The notes under the pieces were generated by a model. That model did not search any database. It was not told the DNA's origin and saw only the letters and a list, made by a program, of their open reading frames with translations. A stretch of DNA of 64,000 bases from Hymenobacter metallicola. Its GTDB lineage: Bacteria > Bacteroidota > Bacteroidia > Cytophagales > Hymenobacteraceae. Location: positions 62,001 to 126,000 of the forward strand of contig NZ_SRMB01000002.1 in the NCBI RefSeq assembly GCF_004745645.1. The letters are read 5' to 3'. Made by a program: the position numbers and the translations under genes. Shown piece by piece: positions 1 through 8,675 of this stretch (position 1 is the stretch's first letter; each line of letters starts with the position of its first letter).

Positions 1-1511
1 CCATCGGGCCGGCGCAAGGGCCGTTTGATGGTCTGAAACCACAGCACGTCGCCGGTAGGTAGCGTGTAGGGGTCCTCCTTTTTGATTTCCTCGCCGGTTG
101 CCAGCACGTGAGCATCGGCGGCGGTATACTCCTGCTCTTCGCGGGCAATAATGCTGCCCGGCTCCTGGGCCGCCCGCGACCGGTACTGCCTGAATTCTTG
201 CAGCTGCTGCATGGCGTGGTTGGTGAAGACCAGCTGGCCCGCCGCATTGCGCACATAAATCAGGCTGGGGGCCGTGTCGAGCACCTGCTGCGTGAACTTT
301 TGCTGATCCAGAAGTTGCTGCTCGGCCTGCACCCGGTCCGTAATATCGAGGCCGTAGCCCAGCATAAACTGCAAAGCTCCGTCTGAGCCGGCAATAGCTT
401 TGAAATGGCGCTGATGACAGCGCTGGCCTTCAGGATAGGGCGTAATATCATCCCATATGACCAGGCCCGTCTGCTGCCGGGCCCGCTCGAACATGCGGTG
501 GCGGGCCTCGGCCAACGCCAGCGGGTAGTTGTAGCGCTGGCAGAACTCGGTAATCGTATGGCCCAGCAGCCAGGCTCGGGCTTCGGCGTCGGGTACGGCG
601 CTAGGATTGGCGTAGAGGTAGCGCTGGTCTTCGTCGAGCACCACAACCTCCACCGGCAGCTCATCCAGGATGGTTTCATAAAACTGCCGCTGGCTGGCCA
701 GCTGGGCTTCTACCTGGCGTTGCTCGGTAATTTCCTGCAGGTAGAGGTTGGCGTATTCCTCCGTCGGGAAAGGCATTACGGCCACCCGAAATAAACGCTC
801 CCCAAAGGTCACTTCCAGCTTCTGGGGCTGGTTGTGCGTCAGGGCCGACAAGGCGGCCTCCCGCATGGTGGCCCACACCTGCTCCTGCTCGGCGGCGGGC
901 AGCCCATCCCGCAACTCGCGTATAACAGCGTTGGCAAACAGCGTTTCGCCCGATTTTTTGAAGCGCAGCACCGGGTTGGGATTTTGCTCCGGAATGCGGG
1001 ACATCGTCTGCAACTCGGCGGCGGCCTGGTGCTGGGCAGTCACGTCGCGGTAGCGCAGCAGCACATTGGTAGAGCCTACTTCCAAAGCCTGCAGGGGCAC
1101 TACGTCGCGGTCCAGGACCCGGCCACTGGTCAGGCATATCTGCACGTTGTGCGAGGGCTGCCCCTGCAGCACAGCCTGCGCAAACTCCTGGGCCAGCTGC
1201 TGAGTGTCGTCGCTGCACAGAGTAATGGCGGCACTCAACTCCGTGACGGGGCGCTGCAGCCACTGGCTGGCGGGCAGCGGTACGCCAAAGAAGCGGCAGT
1301 AGGGTTCGTTCAGCAGTAGAATCTTCCCTGCCGAATTAAGCAACACCACGCCTTCGGTCAGATAGTCGGCGTAGTAAGCCATGCGCTCATCGGCAACACG
1401 CTTGGCAGCATGGGCTCGATTTAGCTCCTCTTCCAGCTGCGCAATACGCGCCTGGGCCTGGGTAAAATCGGTGAGGGAAGGGGTAGCGGCGCGAGAAGAT
1501 AATTCGGACAT
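1..1511 (-). CDS. Multi-PAS sensor protein, N-terminal part (runs off the window)
   Basis: The frame stays open from an ATG at 1511 to the left edge, giving 503 codons with no stop, so only the N-terminal part is seen. Residues about 15-45 look like a short coiled coil (LEEELNRAH). After that come repeated PAS-like blocks at roughly 45-160, 170-270, 275-395 and from 400 on. Each ends in the typical (D/E)ITxR or RDVT linker: 'RYRDVTAQHQ', 'LQEITEQRQ', 'GLDITDRVQ'. Tandem PAS modules of this kind in Bacteroidota usually precede a histidine kinase core (HisKA/HATPase), which would lie outside the window. The catalytic output is therefore inferred. No signal peptide or membrane segment is seen, so it is probably cytoplasmic. 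It is divergent from the ureH-like gene. A sensor role in urea or purine metabolism would be speculation. Confidence 0.85.
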   Translation of the reverse strand, partial: MSELSSRAATPSLTDFTQAQARIAQLEEELNRAHAAKRVADERMAYYADYLTEGVVLLNSAGKILLLNEPYCRFFGVPLPASQWLQRPVTELSAAITLCSDDTQQLAQEFAQAVLQGQPSHNVQICLTSGRVLDRDVVPLQALEVGSTNVLLRYRDVTAQHQAAAELQTMSRIPEQNPNPVLRFKKSGETLFANAVIRELRDGLPAAEQEQVWATMREAALSALTHNQPQKLEVTFGERLFRVAVMPFPTEEYANLYLQEITEQRQVEAQLASQRQFYETILDELPVEVVVLDEDQRYLYANPSAVPDAEARAWLLGHTITEFCQRYNYPLALAEARHRMFERARQQTGLVIWDDITPYPEGQRCHQRHFKAIAGSDGALQFMLGYGLDITDRVQAEQQLLDQQKFTQQVLDTAPSLIYVRNAAGQLVFTNHAMQQLQEFRQYRSRAAQEPGSIIAREEQEYTAADAHVLATGEEIKKEDPYTLPTGDVLWFQTIKRPLRRPD

Positions 1512-1538
1512 GATGGGCACTGGACATGGGGCAACTAT

Positions 1539-1567
1539 GCAAGAAATAGAGTTTACAGACAGCAAAG
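1539..1567 (-). promoter_or_regulatory. Candidate promoter of the PAS sensor gene
   Basis: On the minus strand a TTTGC box (plus 1562-1567) lies about 17 nt before TATTTCTTGC (plus 1539-1548). This resembles the Bacteroidota -33 TTTG / -7 TAnnTTTG promoter, and it sits 28 nt upstream of the ATG. The -7 box matches only loosely. Confidence 0.3.
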
Positions 1568-1796
1568 GGGATTTTTGGCTGAATGCGTCCTGGCACCGTG
1601 CCAACGACGGCCAAGGCTGGTTGAACGCCGCCGCAACTTAGGCTTGCCCGACCGTCAGGGCATTGATAGTCCGCTATATAGACAGTTGGTTTGCCCTGCC
1701 AGCCTGCTTAGGACGGGAAAAACAGCTTCATTATTCTTGAAAAACCGGGCTACCTTCTATATTGAGCCCTCAAGCCTGACTTATGCGCCTGCTGAA

Positions 1797-2402
1797 ATGG
1801 AAGCTTTAGTTCCAATTATGTTTGCCTCCGTGGCGGGCATGGGCCATGCGTTCGAGCCGGATCATCTGCTGGCCGTGGGCAACATGGTGTCGCGCCGCGA
1901 CAGTACGGCCCTGGCCCTACGCGACGGACTCTACTGGGGCCTGGGCCACACGACCATGCTCGTGCTGGTGGGCTCGGTTATTATTCTGAGTCGAGCCACG
2001 TTTCTGACTTCCGGCTACTTTGAGGCGGCCGTGGGGGTACTGCTGATTGCCATGGGCCTGAGCCGGCTGGCGAAGTGGAACAAACCCGTTCAAGTGCGGC
2101 CTTCGCGGTATCAGCACAGCTTTGCGTACACGGTGGGGCTCTTGCACGGGCTGGCCGGTAGCGGCGCCCTGGTCTTGCTGGTAATGAGCGAAATCCGGCG
2201 CCCGTTGCCCAGTATCCTCTATATTCTGGTGTTTGGCGTGGGCTCTATTCTGGGCATGTTTGTGGTGGCCGGCTTATGCAGCATTCCCTTTACCCGGCGC
2301 ATGAAAATCAACCGGGCCCTCAAGTTCACCAGCATCCTGCTATCCTCGGGGCTGTGCGTGGGCTACGGCACCTGGATGATTTATGAGAATGTAAGCTGGT
2401 GA
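1797..2402 (+). CDS. ureH: UreH-like nickel permease (NiCoT/NicO-type membrane protein)
   Basis: A 201-residue polytopic membrane protein with five to six hydrophobic segments. The first carries HAFEPDHLLAV (His17, Asp22, His23), which is the HxxxDH metal signature of nickel/cobalt permeases of the NiCoT/UreH/NicO group. Two further histidine motifs follow: GLGHTT (His51) and GLLHGLAGSGAL (His117). Such proteins import Ni2+ for urease and [NiFe] enzymes. The ATG at 1797 was chosen because the frame upstream to 1575 has no family similarity and translates to arginine-rich non-membrane sequence. The gene lies 78 bp before ureAB in the same direction, so supplying nickel to this urease is a strong inference. 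A thiol or sulfite export role (TauE-like) is less likely. Confidence 0.82.
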   Translation: MEALVPIMFASVAGMGHAFEPDHLLAVGNMVSRRDSTALALRDGLYWGLGHTTMLVLVGSVIILSRATFLTSGYFEAAVGVLLIAMGLSRLAKWNKPVQVRPSRYQHSFAYTVGLLHGLAGSGALVLLVMSEIRRPLPSILYILVFGVGSILGMFVVAGLCSIPFTRRMKINRALKFTSILLSSGLCVGYGTWMIYENVSW

Positions 2403-2480
2403 CTGCTGATTGTCGGCGGTTTAAATAGGCGCCGAACAACTTTTATCCCAACGCAAACAGTTAGCAACTGACAACGACCC

Positions 2481-3227
2481 ATGCACCTAACTCCGAAAGA
2501 CCTCGACAAACTGGTGCTGCACCAGGCTGGCTTCGTGGCCCAGAAGCGCTACGCCCGCGGCCTGCTGCTGAACTACCCTGAAGCCCTGGCCCTGCTGGCG
2601 ACCCAGCTGTTGGAGTTTATCCGCGACGGGGAATCGGTGACGACGCTCATGAACAAGGGCAAACTGCTGCTAGGTTTGCAGGACGTGATGCCCGGCGTGG
2701 CCGAAATGATTCACGAGGTGCAGGTAGAAGGCACTTTCCCCGACGGCACCAAGCTCGTGACGGTGCACCACCCCATCTGCCGCGAAACCGGCGACCCGGC
2801 CCTGGCCCTCTACGGCTCCGGCATGACGCGCGTGGCCGCCGTAACTCAGCCCGACAACCACATCAACGACACGCCCGGCGAGTACCAGCTAACCGACGGC
2901 GAGCTGATCCTGAACGAAAACCGCGACACGGTGGAAGTGGACGTCGTGAATATGGGCGACCGGCCCGTGCAGGTGGGCTCCCACTACCCCTTCTCCGAAA
3001 CCAACGCCGCCCTGCAGTTCGACCGCGCCAAGGCCTACGGCTTCCGGCTCAACATCCCGGCCGGCACGGCGGTACGCTTCGAGCCCGGCGAACGGAAACG
3101 GGTGATGCTGGTAGCCCTGGGCGGCGAGAGAATCGTGTACGGGGGGAATGGGTGGATTGATGGGCGGTTGAGTGAGGATTCTAGGCGAAGTGCTGCTATA
3201 GAGAAGGCGGCAGGGGTTCGGCCCTAA
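2481..3227 (+). CDS. ureAB: Urease gamma/beta fusion subunit (UreA-UreB)
   Basis: This 248-residue protein joins two small urease subunits in one chain, as in Helicobacter UreA. Residues 1-100 are the gamma subunit (start [11 protein letters not shown], then [29 protein letters not shown] and TVHHPI). Residues about 130-230 are the beta subunit ([32 protein letters not shown]). The fused subunits pack around UreC in the nickel urease that splits urea to ammonia and carbamate. The last 20 residues are not conserved and the underlying DNA is visibly less GC-rich than the rest. The gene is separated from ureC by a small unrelated gene rather than abutting it. The family assignment is firm. Confidence 0.96.
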   Translation: MHLTPKDLDKLVLHQAGFVAQKRYARGLLLNYPEALALLATQLLEFIRDGESVTTLMNKGKLLLGLQDVMPGVAEMIHEVQVEGTFPDGTKLVTVHHPICRETGDPALALYGSGMTRVAAVTQPDNHINDTPGEYQLTDGELILNENRDTVEVDVVNMGDRPVQVGSHYPFSETNAALQFDRAKAYGFRLNIPAGTAVRFEPGERKRVMLVALGGERIVYGGNGWIDGRLSEDSRRSAAIEKAAGVRP

Positions 3228-3263
3228 CCTAGGGTACAATTGCCTCTATTTAAGCGCAACCTC

Positions 3264-3677
3264 ATGCAGCACCTATCAGCTAGTGTACTCATCATTTTTG
3301 CTATGAGCGTCGGTGCTTGCCGTGCACAGGCCCAATACGTTGGTCATTACACACTAAAAAGTCGCCTTAAGAGTCACACGCTCGTTGATGAAGAAACCGG
3401 CACCCGATTCTTACTGGACTCATCTAGAGTGTATATCACCGCAATTGATAAGAACGGAAAGAAGCTCTGGCGTACCGATCCTTACACTGCTGCCAAAGTG
3501 GAAGCTTATCGAGTGCAAAGGCCGATAATTGTGCACTTCTCGCTCAGCAAATCAGACCACGATGAAAAGCCAGCATTTCGCAAAGGCGACGAAGTCATCA
3601 GCGTAGCTTATAACAACACGGTATTCGGCCTTATCAGCAAGAAAACCGGTGCCTTTCTTTACCTCGGTCAAGACTAA
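3264..3677 (+). CDS. Small secreted protein of unknown function between ureAB and ureC
   Basis: A 137-residue protein from the ATG at 3264; a longer TTG start at 3240 adds eight residues. The N-terminus has a hydrophobic signal peptide ending near ACRAQAQ, so it is probably exported. The mature part is hydrophilic and rich in Lys/Asp, with a repeating beta-like pattern (YVGHYTLKSRLK, SRVYITAIDKNGKKLW, DEVISVAYNNTVFGLISKKTGAF). I do not recognise a family. Codon use is plainly more AT-rich than in ureAB and ureC, which suggests later insertion into the urease operon. It lies only 9 bp before ureC in the same direction, so it is probably co-transcribed. It has no known urease role. Confidence 0.7.
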   Translation: MQHLSASVLIIFAMSVGACRAQAQYVGHYTLKSRLKSHTLVDEETGTRFLLDSSRVYITAIDKNGKKLWRTDPYTAAKVEAYRVQRPIIVHFSLSKSDHDEKPAFRKGDEVISVAYNNTVFGLISKKTGAFLYLGQD

Positions 3678-3686
3678 ATACAGCTT

Positions 3687-5402
3687 ATGTCCCTCCCCAT
3701 TTCCCGCCGCGCTTACGCCGATATGTACGGCCCCACCACCGGCGACAAAGTCCGCCTGGGCGACACGGACCTGCTGATTCAGGTTGAGCAGGACTACACC
3801 GTCTACGGCGAGGAATGCAAGTTCGGGGGCGGCAAGGTGCTGCGCGACGGCATGGGCCAGGCCGCCGGCATCGGGCAGGACGAGGCCTTGGACCTGGTCA
3901 TCACCAACGCCCTGGTGCTCGACTACACCGGCATCTACAAGGCCGACATCGGTATCAAAAACGGGCGCATCAGCGGCATCGGCAAGGCCGGCAACCCCCA
4001 CATTATGCCCGGCGTAACGCCCGGCCTGACCGTGGGCGTGACCACCGAAGTCATAGCCGGGGAAGGCCAGATTCTGACGGCCGGCGGCATCGACTGCCAC
4101 ATTCACTTCATCAGCCCCCAGCAGATTCCCGAAGCCCTGGCCTCGGGCCTGACCACGATGATCGGCGGGGGCACGGGCCCGGCGGCCGGTACCACGGCCA
4201 CCACTTGCACGCCCGGCGCGTTTTACCTGGAAATGATGCTCAAGGCCACCGAGGCCTACCCGTTGAACTTCGGCTTTCTGGGCAAGGGCAACACCTCCAA
4301 GCCCGAGGGCCTGCGCGAGCAGGTCGAGGCCGGGGCCCTGGGCTTTAAGCTGCACGAGGACTGGGGCACCACGCCCGCGGCCATCGACCAGTGCCTGACC
4401 ATTGCCGAGGAATACGACGTGCAGGTCTGCATCCACACCGATACGCTCAACGAAAGTGGCTTTGTGGAAACCTCCACGGCGGCGTTCAAGGGGCGCACCA
4501 TTCACTCTTACCACACCGAAGGCGCCGGCGGTGGCCACGCCCCCGACATCATCAAAATCTGCGGGGAGCCCAACGTTATTCCCTCCAGCACCAACCCCAC
4601 GCGGCCCTTCACGGTGAACACCATCGACGAGCACCTGGACATGCTCATGGTGTGCCACCACCTGGATAAGAACATTCCCGAGGACGTGGCCTTTGCCGAA
4701 AGCCGCATCCGGCAGGAAACCATTGCCGCCGAAGACATCCTGCACGATATGGGCGCGCTGAGCATCATCAGCTCCGACTCCCAGGCCATGGGCCGGGTGG
4801 GCGAGGTCATTACCCGCACCTGGCAAACGGCCCACAAGATGAAGCAGCAGCGCGGCGCTTTGCCCGAAGACGCCGCCGGTACTGCCGACAACTTCCGGGC
4901 CCGGCGCTACGTGGCCAAGTACACCATCAACCCGGCCCGGGCCCACGGCATCTCCCACGAAATCGGCTCCATTGAAGTAGGCAAGCTGGCTGACCTGGTG
5001 CTCTGGAAACCGCAGTTTTTCGGGGTGCGGGCCGAAATGATTCTTAAGGGCGGCATCATCGTGCAAAGCCAGATGGGCGACGCCAACGCCTCCATTCCCA
5101 CGCCCCAGCCCTCCTTTTCCCGGCCTATGTTCGGCTCCCTGGGCGCGGCCATCGGCAAGGCCTCGATGGTGTTTGTGTCCCAGGCTTCAGTCGAAAAAGT
5201 GCGCACCACCTACGGCCTGCAAAAGCAGGTGGTAGCCGTGCAGGGCTGCCGCACCGTGGGCAAGAAAGACATGGCCCTGAACGACTACCTGCCCAACATT
5301 CAGGTGGACCCCGAAACCTACCGCGTCACCGTCGACGGCGTGCACCTGACCTGTGAGCCGGCCACGAAACTGCCCCTGGCCCAGCTGTATAGCCTGTTCT
5401 AG
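3687..5402 (+). CDS. ureC: Urease alpha subunit
   Basis: The 571-residue catalytic subunit of nickel urease (urea to ammonia and carbamate, cytoplasmic). All metal and catalytic residues are present: His138 and His140 in DCHIHF, the carbamylated Lys221 and His223 in GFKLHEDW, His250 in CIHTDTLNE, His276 in [11 protein letters not shown], Cys323-His324 on the mobile flap (MVCHHLD) and Asp364 in SSDSQAMGR. Length and N-terminus ([22 protein letters not shown]) are typical of a free UreC. There is no sign of degradation. Its stop is followed 6 bp later by an inverted-repeat element that separates it from ureF. Confidence 0.98.
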   Translation: MSLPISRRAYADMYGPTTGDKVRLGDTDLLIQVEQDYTVYGEECKFGGGKVLRDGMGQAAGIGQDEALDLVITNALVLDYTGIYKADIGIKNGRISGIGKAGNPHIMPGVTPGLTVGVTTEVIAGEGQILTAGGIDCHIHFISPQQIPEALASGLTTMIGGGTGPAAGTTATTCTPGAFYLEMMLKATEAYPLNFGFLGKGNTSKPEGLREQVEAGALGFKLHEDWGTTPAAIDQCLTIAEEYDVQVCIHTDTLNESGFVETSTAAFKGRTIHSYHTEGAGGGHAPDIIKICGEPNVIPSSTNPTRPFTVNTIDEHLDMLMVCHHLDKNIPEDVAFAESRIRQETIAAEDILHDMGALSIISSDSQAMGRVGEVITRTWQTAHKMKQQRGALPEDAAGTADNFRARRYVAKYTINPARAHGISHEIGSIEVGKLADLVLWKPQFFGVRAEMILKGGIIVQSQMGDANASIPTPQPSFSRPMFGSLGAAIGKASMVFVSQASVEKVRTTYGLQKQVVAVQGCRTVGKKDMALNDYLPNIQVDPETYRVTVDGVHLTCEPATKLPLAQLYSLF

Positions 5403-5406
5403 CAAG

Positions 5407-5503
5407 ATGTAGAGACGCATACTTGCGTCTCGTCGTTGAACGGCCGGCATTCCTGTAATAAACAACTTCAGCAACGAGTGCGACGCAACTATGCGTCTCT
5501 ACG
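5407..5503. repeat. Inverted-repeat element, GTAGAGACGCATA family, copy 1
   Basis: The left arm (5409-5429) reads GTAGAGACGCATACTTGCGTC. The right arm (5482-5502) is its reverse complement with one difference (GTAGAGACGCATAGTTGCGTC). About 52 bp lie between them. The element fills the ureC-ureF gap and ends 11 bp before the ureF ATG. A second copy follows the allantoinase gene at 12391-12483. This looks like a small non-coding palindromic repeat (REP/MITE-like); no transposase is associated. Confidence 0.8.
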
Positions 5504-5513
5504 ACCAACCCAA

Positions 5514-6182
5514 ATGCAATTTGCCCGCCTGCTCCACCTCGTCGACTCGTCCATCCCGACGGGGGCCTTTGCCTATTCTTACGGGCTGGAAAGCAGTATT
5601 ACGTTCGGGCTGATTCAGTCGCAAAGTGGGCTGCGCAACTTTCTGTACTCTCATTTACAGCAAATCGGCAGCCTGGAATTGCCGTTTATGCGCTCCTGCT
5701 TCGAATTAGGCTTGAGTCCTGAGCTGCAACCCGTAGCCCAGGAATACGAGGCCCTGCTGCTGGTGCCGGCTATGCACAAGGCCAGCACGGTACAAGGCCG
5801 CAACTGGCTCAAGCTGCTCGTCTCCTTTTACCCGGAAGCCACCCTGTCCCAAATCCAGACGTGGTTCGCCGAGCAGCAAGTACCGCTGCATTTCACCCTG
5901 GTGTTCGCCCTGGGCTTGCAGCAGGTGGGCTTTGCCCTGGCCGAGGTCCAGACCATGTTTCTGCACATGCTCCTGCGCGACCAGCTCAGCGCCGCCATTC
6001 GCCTGGGCTTCCTCGGCCCCCTGGAAGGGCACCAGCTTCAGCACGATTTCTACGCCGTCTTCGAACACATCCTCTCGGCCCAGGCCGGCAAAACCTACCT
6101 GCAAGCTACCCGCTCGGCCTTCGTCCTCGACGCGGCCCAGGTCCTGCACGACGACATCTACTCCAAACTGTTTCAGAATTAG
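5514..6182 (+). CDS. ureF: Urease accessory protein UreF
   Basis: A 222-residue helical protein matching UreF: LLHLVDSSIPTGAFAYSYGLES near the start is the family signature, followed by GLRNFLYSHL, LSAAIRLGFLGPLEGHQLQHDF and a C-terminal helix. UreF works with UreD and UreG as the GTPase-regulating part of the complex that loads nickel and CO2 into apo-urease. The start at 5514 was chosen because the sequence just upstream belongs to the inverted-repeat element and not to the family. It follows ureC at 111 bp and precedes ureG by 89 bp, in the same direction. Confidence 0.93.
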   Translation: MQFARLLHLVDSSIPTGAFAYSYGLESSITFGLIQSQSGLRNFLYSHLQQIGSLELPFMRSCFELGLSPELQPVAQEYEALLLVPAMHKASTVQGRNWLKLLVSFYPEATLSQIQTWFAEQQVPLHFTLVFALGLQQVGFALAEVQTMFLHMLLRDQLSAAIRLGFLGPLEGHQLQHDFYAVFEHILSAQAGKTYLQATRSAFVLDAAQVLHDDIYSKLFQN

Positions 6183-6270
6183 TTGTCAGTTGTTCGTTGT
6201 TAGGTCGTTCTCACTGACACACAACTGCCAACGAACAACCAACAACTAAAAACCAACAACTAAAAACCAA
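6181..6270. repeat. Hairpin-forming repeat between ureF and ureG
   Basis: Arms AGTTGTCAGTTGTTCGTTG (6181-6199) and CAACGAACAACCAACAACT (6229-6247) are complementary at 17 of 19 positions. They are followed by two tandem copies of a CAACAACTAAAAAC unit. The left arm overlaps the ureF stop codon. No T-run follows, so it is not an ordinary terminator. It may be another dispersed repeat family or an mRNA-processing hairpin. Confidence 0.6.
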
Positions 6271-6271
6271 A

Positions 6272-7024
6272 ATGGCCTTTGTCGATAAGCTGGCCCTGCT
6301 GCTGCACGGGCACACCCACGAAGCCTACGAGTCGCCGGGCGACTTTGCCCAGCGCGAAACCCGCCGCCTGCCCTCCTACCGCAACTTCCGCCAGCGGGCC
6401 TTTACCGTGGGCATCGGCGGGCCGGTGGGCACGGGCAAAACGGCCCTGCTCAAGGCCCTCTGCGAGCGGATGCGCCACGAGCACGAGCTGGGCGTGGTCA
6501 CCAACGACATTTTCACCCGCGAAGACGCCGACTTTCTGATCCGCCACAGCGCCCTGAGCGAAGACCGGATTGTGGGCGTCGAAACCGGGGGCTGCCCCCA
6601 CGCGGCCATTCGGGAGGATATTTCCCTGAACATGGACGCCCTGGAAGGCCTCATGGCCCGCTTCGACAACAAACTGGACTTTTTGTTTGTCGAAAGTGGG
6701 GGCGACAACCTGGCCGCCCACTTCAGCCGGGAGCTGGTCGACTACTCCATCTACGTCATCGACGTATCGGGCGGCGACAAAATTCCCCGCAAGGGCGGCC
6801 CGGGCATTACCCAGTCCGATTTGCTGGTCATCAACAAAATCGACCTTAAAGACCTCGTGCGTGCCGACCTGGGTGTGATGGAGCGCGACTCGCTCAAAAT
6901 GCGCGGGGAAGGTCCCTTCCTCTTCGCCCGCGCCATCGACGGCCACGGCCTCGACGACATCATTGCCCACATTAAAGCCGCCAAAGCCCGGGCCCTGGCC
7001 TCGGTGCGCGAAGACCGGCGGTAA
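6272..7024 (+). CDS. ureG: Urease accessory GTPase UreG with long N-terminal extension
   Basis: A SIMIBI GTPase that drives nickel delivery to urease. Seen are the P-loop GGPVGTGKT (49-57), the nickel-binding CPH motif (Cys108-Pro109-His110 in ETGGCPH), ESGGDNL and the NKIDL guanine-specificity motif. At 250 residues it is about 45 longer than typical bacterial UreG. The extra residues lie before the P-loop and contain LHGHTHE (His12, His14, His16), a possible metal site. The extension has the codon use of the rest of the gene and there is no later plausible start, so I take it as real. No ureE is present, so the histidines could partly replace UreE's nickel storage (inference). Confidence 0.95.
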   Translation: MAFVDKLALLLHGHTHEAYESPGDFAQRETRRLPSYRNFRQRAFTVGIGGPVGTGKTALLKALCERMRHEHELGVVTNDIFTREDADFLIRHSALSEDRIVGVETGGCPHAAIREDISLNMDALEGLMARFDNKLDFLFVESGGDNLAAHFSRELVDYSIYVIDVSGGDKIPRKGGPGITQSDLLVINKIDLKDLVRADLGVMERDSLKMRGEGPFLFARAIDGHGLDDIIAHIKAAKARALASVREDRR

Positions 7025-7082
7025 GGCATGAATGTCTTCAGGGCTTAAAACCTGTGTTTCTAAGCAGTAAGGTCTATACCAA

Positions 7083-7190
7083 CGTCCTGCTGGGCGCAGT
7101 CGAAGCCTCTTCACCGCAATGGTGAATGAGTAGCGCTCCAATGAAGCGGTAGAAATGCTTCGGCTCGGCTGCGTTGCGCGTACCATGACG
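7083..7190. repeat. Degenerate inverted-repeat element, GTCAT...GAGC family
   Basis: In the convergent ureG/ureD gap, CGTCCTGCTGGGCGCAGTCG with GAAGCCTCTTCACCGC (from 7083) faces GCGGTAGAAATGCTTC with CGGCTCGGCTGCG and a final CATGACG (to 7190). The arms are imperfect (12 of 16 matches in the inner part). Sequence and termini resemble the better-preserved elements at 14562-14644 and 25872-25968, so it is probably an old copy. Confidence 0.5.
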
Positions 7191-7294
7191 TTCTGTTTTG
7201 ACCGAAATCAATATTGGCAGCTGAGTAGGATGACCGGGCCTGGCAGCGCAGCACTCGGAATAACAAGTAGGGAGGGTACTACCCTGCTCCCGGG

Positions 7295-8140
7295 CTAATA
7301 CTTGCGCAGCAGCGGGTTGTAGCCCAGCATTTCTTCCGAAGCCAGTTCCTGCAGGAGAGCCTCGCAGAGCGGCTGCAACGCTTCCCGGCTGTGGGCCGCG
7401 GCCCGTAGCAGGTGCACGTCGTTCTTGGCCCTGGACACGGTTACTAAACAGTTTTGGCTGCTGATCTGGAAGTGGGGGCCCGTGCTGCCGGGCATCCTCT
7501 GCCGCTCCAGGCAGGCGCCCAGGCGCTGGAAAAGGGCATTATCCGGGTTGCCGACCAGGTACAGGGAAAAGAAGGTCTGGTAGCCGGCAAAGTTGGCGGG
7601 CGAGGCGGCAATGTGGTGCTCGGGCTCGAAGCTGAGCCGGTCCAGCAGCACCAGCTGGTCGCCCCGGCTAACCCGCAGCTCGGAGTGCAGGCTGGAGAAA
7701 ACAAACTGCTCGCCCTGGTCCATGCGGCCGGAGTGAAACCAGTCGACGAGCAGCAGGGTGGCTTCGGGATGCAGCTGCCAATGCTGCTGCTGCCGGTAGC
7801 GACTCGCGGCCTGCAGCACTACGGGGTCAGGAAACACCACAGCCAGCGCCCCTTCGCCCGCCGTGCCGGCCACGAGCTGCTCGGCCACGGCCCCGCTGGT
7901 TGACTTAAAAATCTTGGTATTAGCCTGGGTACTGACGAAGAGCCGAGCCCCGGCTCCCACGTTGATGCGCAGCCGGATAGCGTCGCCGGCCACCATACCG
8001 CCGCCGTAGCTGCTCAGCACCACGTGGCAGGCCCGGGTCGGCGACTTGGGGTTCAGCAGCTTCAGGGGTTGCAGGTTGTGGCAGGTGATAAGGCGGCTTT
8101 GCCCCCGCACCTGCGCGACCTCCGCGGTGCTCCATTTCAT
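7295..8140 (-). CDS. ureD: Urease accessory protein UreD
   Basis: A 281-residue UreD (called UreH in Helicobacter), the scaffold that binds apo-urease and UreF-UreG during nickel insertion. Family features are LQPLKLLNP, the block SSYGGGMVAGDAIRLRINVG, then FVSTQANTKIF, and LLVDWFHSGR further on. It lies on the opposite strand, convergent with ureG, so it needs its own promoter; none is clear in the 535 bp upstream. Splitting ureD from the other urease genes is uncommon but functional sets of this kind exist. Confidence 0.93.
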   Translation of the reverse strand: MKWSTAEVAQVRGQSRLITCHNLQPLKLLNPKSPTRACHVVLSSYGGGMVAGDAIRLRINVGAGARLFVSTQANTKIFKSTSGAVAEQLVAGTAGEGALAVVFPDPVVLQAASRYRQQQHWQLHPEATLLLVDWFHSGRMDQGEQFVFSSLHSELRVSRGDQLVLLDRLSFEPEHHIAASPANFAGYQTFFSLYLVGNPDNALFQRLGACLERQRMPGSTGPHFQISSQNCLVTVSRAKNDVHLLRAAAHSREALQPLCEALLQELASEEMLGYNPLLRKY

Positions 8141-8675
8141 ATTGATTTATTCTGGTCCTCCAGCCCGAGCCAACGCCGGCTTGAGCGTAGTAAAGTAATT
8201 CTTTGCGGAGGAGCACCTGGCAATTTCATGCTGGCAATCTGGGTTTCTTTTCCGGATAAGCGGGTTAGGTGTCGCGGCCTGGCCAGTCAGGCTTAGCCCG
8301 CTAGTGAAGTCGTACCCAAAGATTGGGAATTTTCGCATTGGCCGCGGCATTAGTCGTTGGCGGTGGGCGTGGCGTATTCTTCCTCAGCATTATACGGGTT
8401 TAAACCATACGTATGCCTGGGTTGGACTGGGCACGAAAAAGCCCCGGCCGGAGGGTCGGGGCTTCTCTAAGAGGTTGTGGAAAGGAGGAAGTAGAATGGA
8501 TAGGCAAAACTCACTCTATGTACAGCACCAAACAAGGTCAGTATAGGCCTAATTGTGACATCCACATCCCACGCAAACAGCCCGGGCGGCCGGGAAGCCG
8601 TAGCCCCTCCCTACCGACTAGCGTTACCTGCTTTTACAGCCCGGTTTACCTTCGCCACTCTTCCCCACCTTGCTT
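8141..8675. other. Intergenic region between ureD and the DUF434 gene
   Basis: 535 bp with no convincing coding frame. It must hold the ureD promoter (minus) and the DUF434 promoter (plus), but no clear -33/-7 pair is visible. A GC-rich hairpin at 8436-8464 is oriented as a minus-strand terminator (separate entry). A 16-codon frame starting ATGGATAGG at 8496 has no support. Confidence 0.6.
8436..8464 (-). terminator. Orphan minus-strand intrinsic terminator
   Basis: AAGCCCCG (8439-8446) pairs with CGGGGCTT (8457-8464) around a 10-nt loop. Read on the minus strand the hairpin is followed by a run of U (plus A-run 8436-8440). No annotated minus-strand gene ends here, so it may terminate a small RNA transcribed leftwards from about 8470-8670. 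Confidence 0.5.

Noticed and set aside
3552..5066. Open frame of 504 codons on the minus strand, antisense to ureC
   Set aside because: It lies wholly within ureC, has no family features (Val/Gly/His/Asp-biased translation) and is an artefact of GC-rich third positions.
8304..8546. Short plus-strand frame upstream of the DUF434 gene
   Set aside because: Arg/Trp-rich translation, spans a terminator-like hairpin and has no family or codon support.
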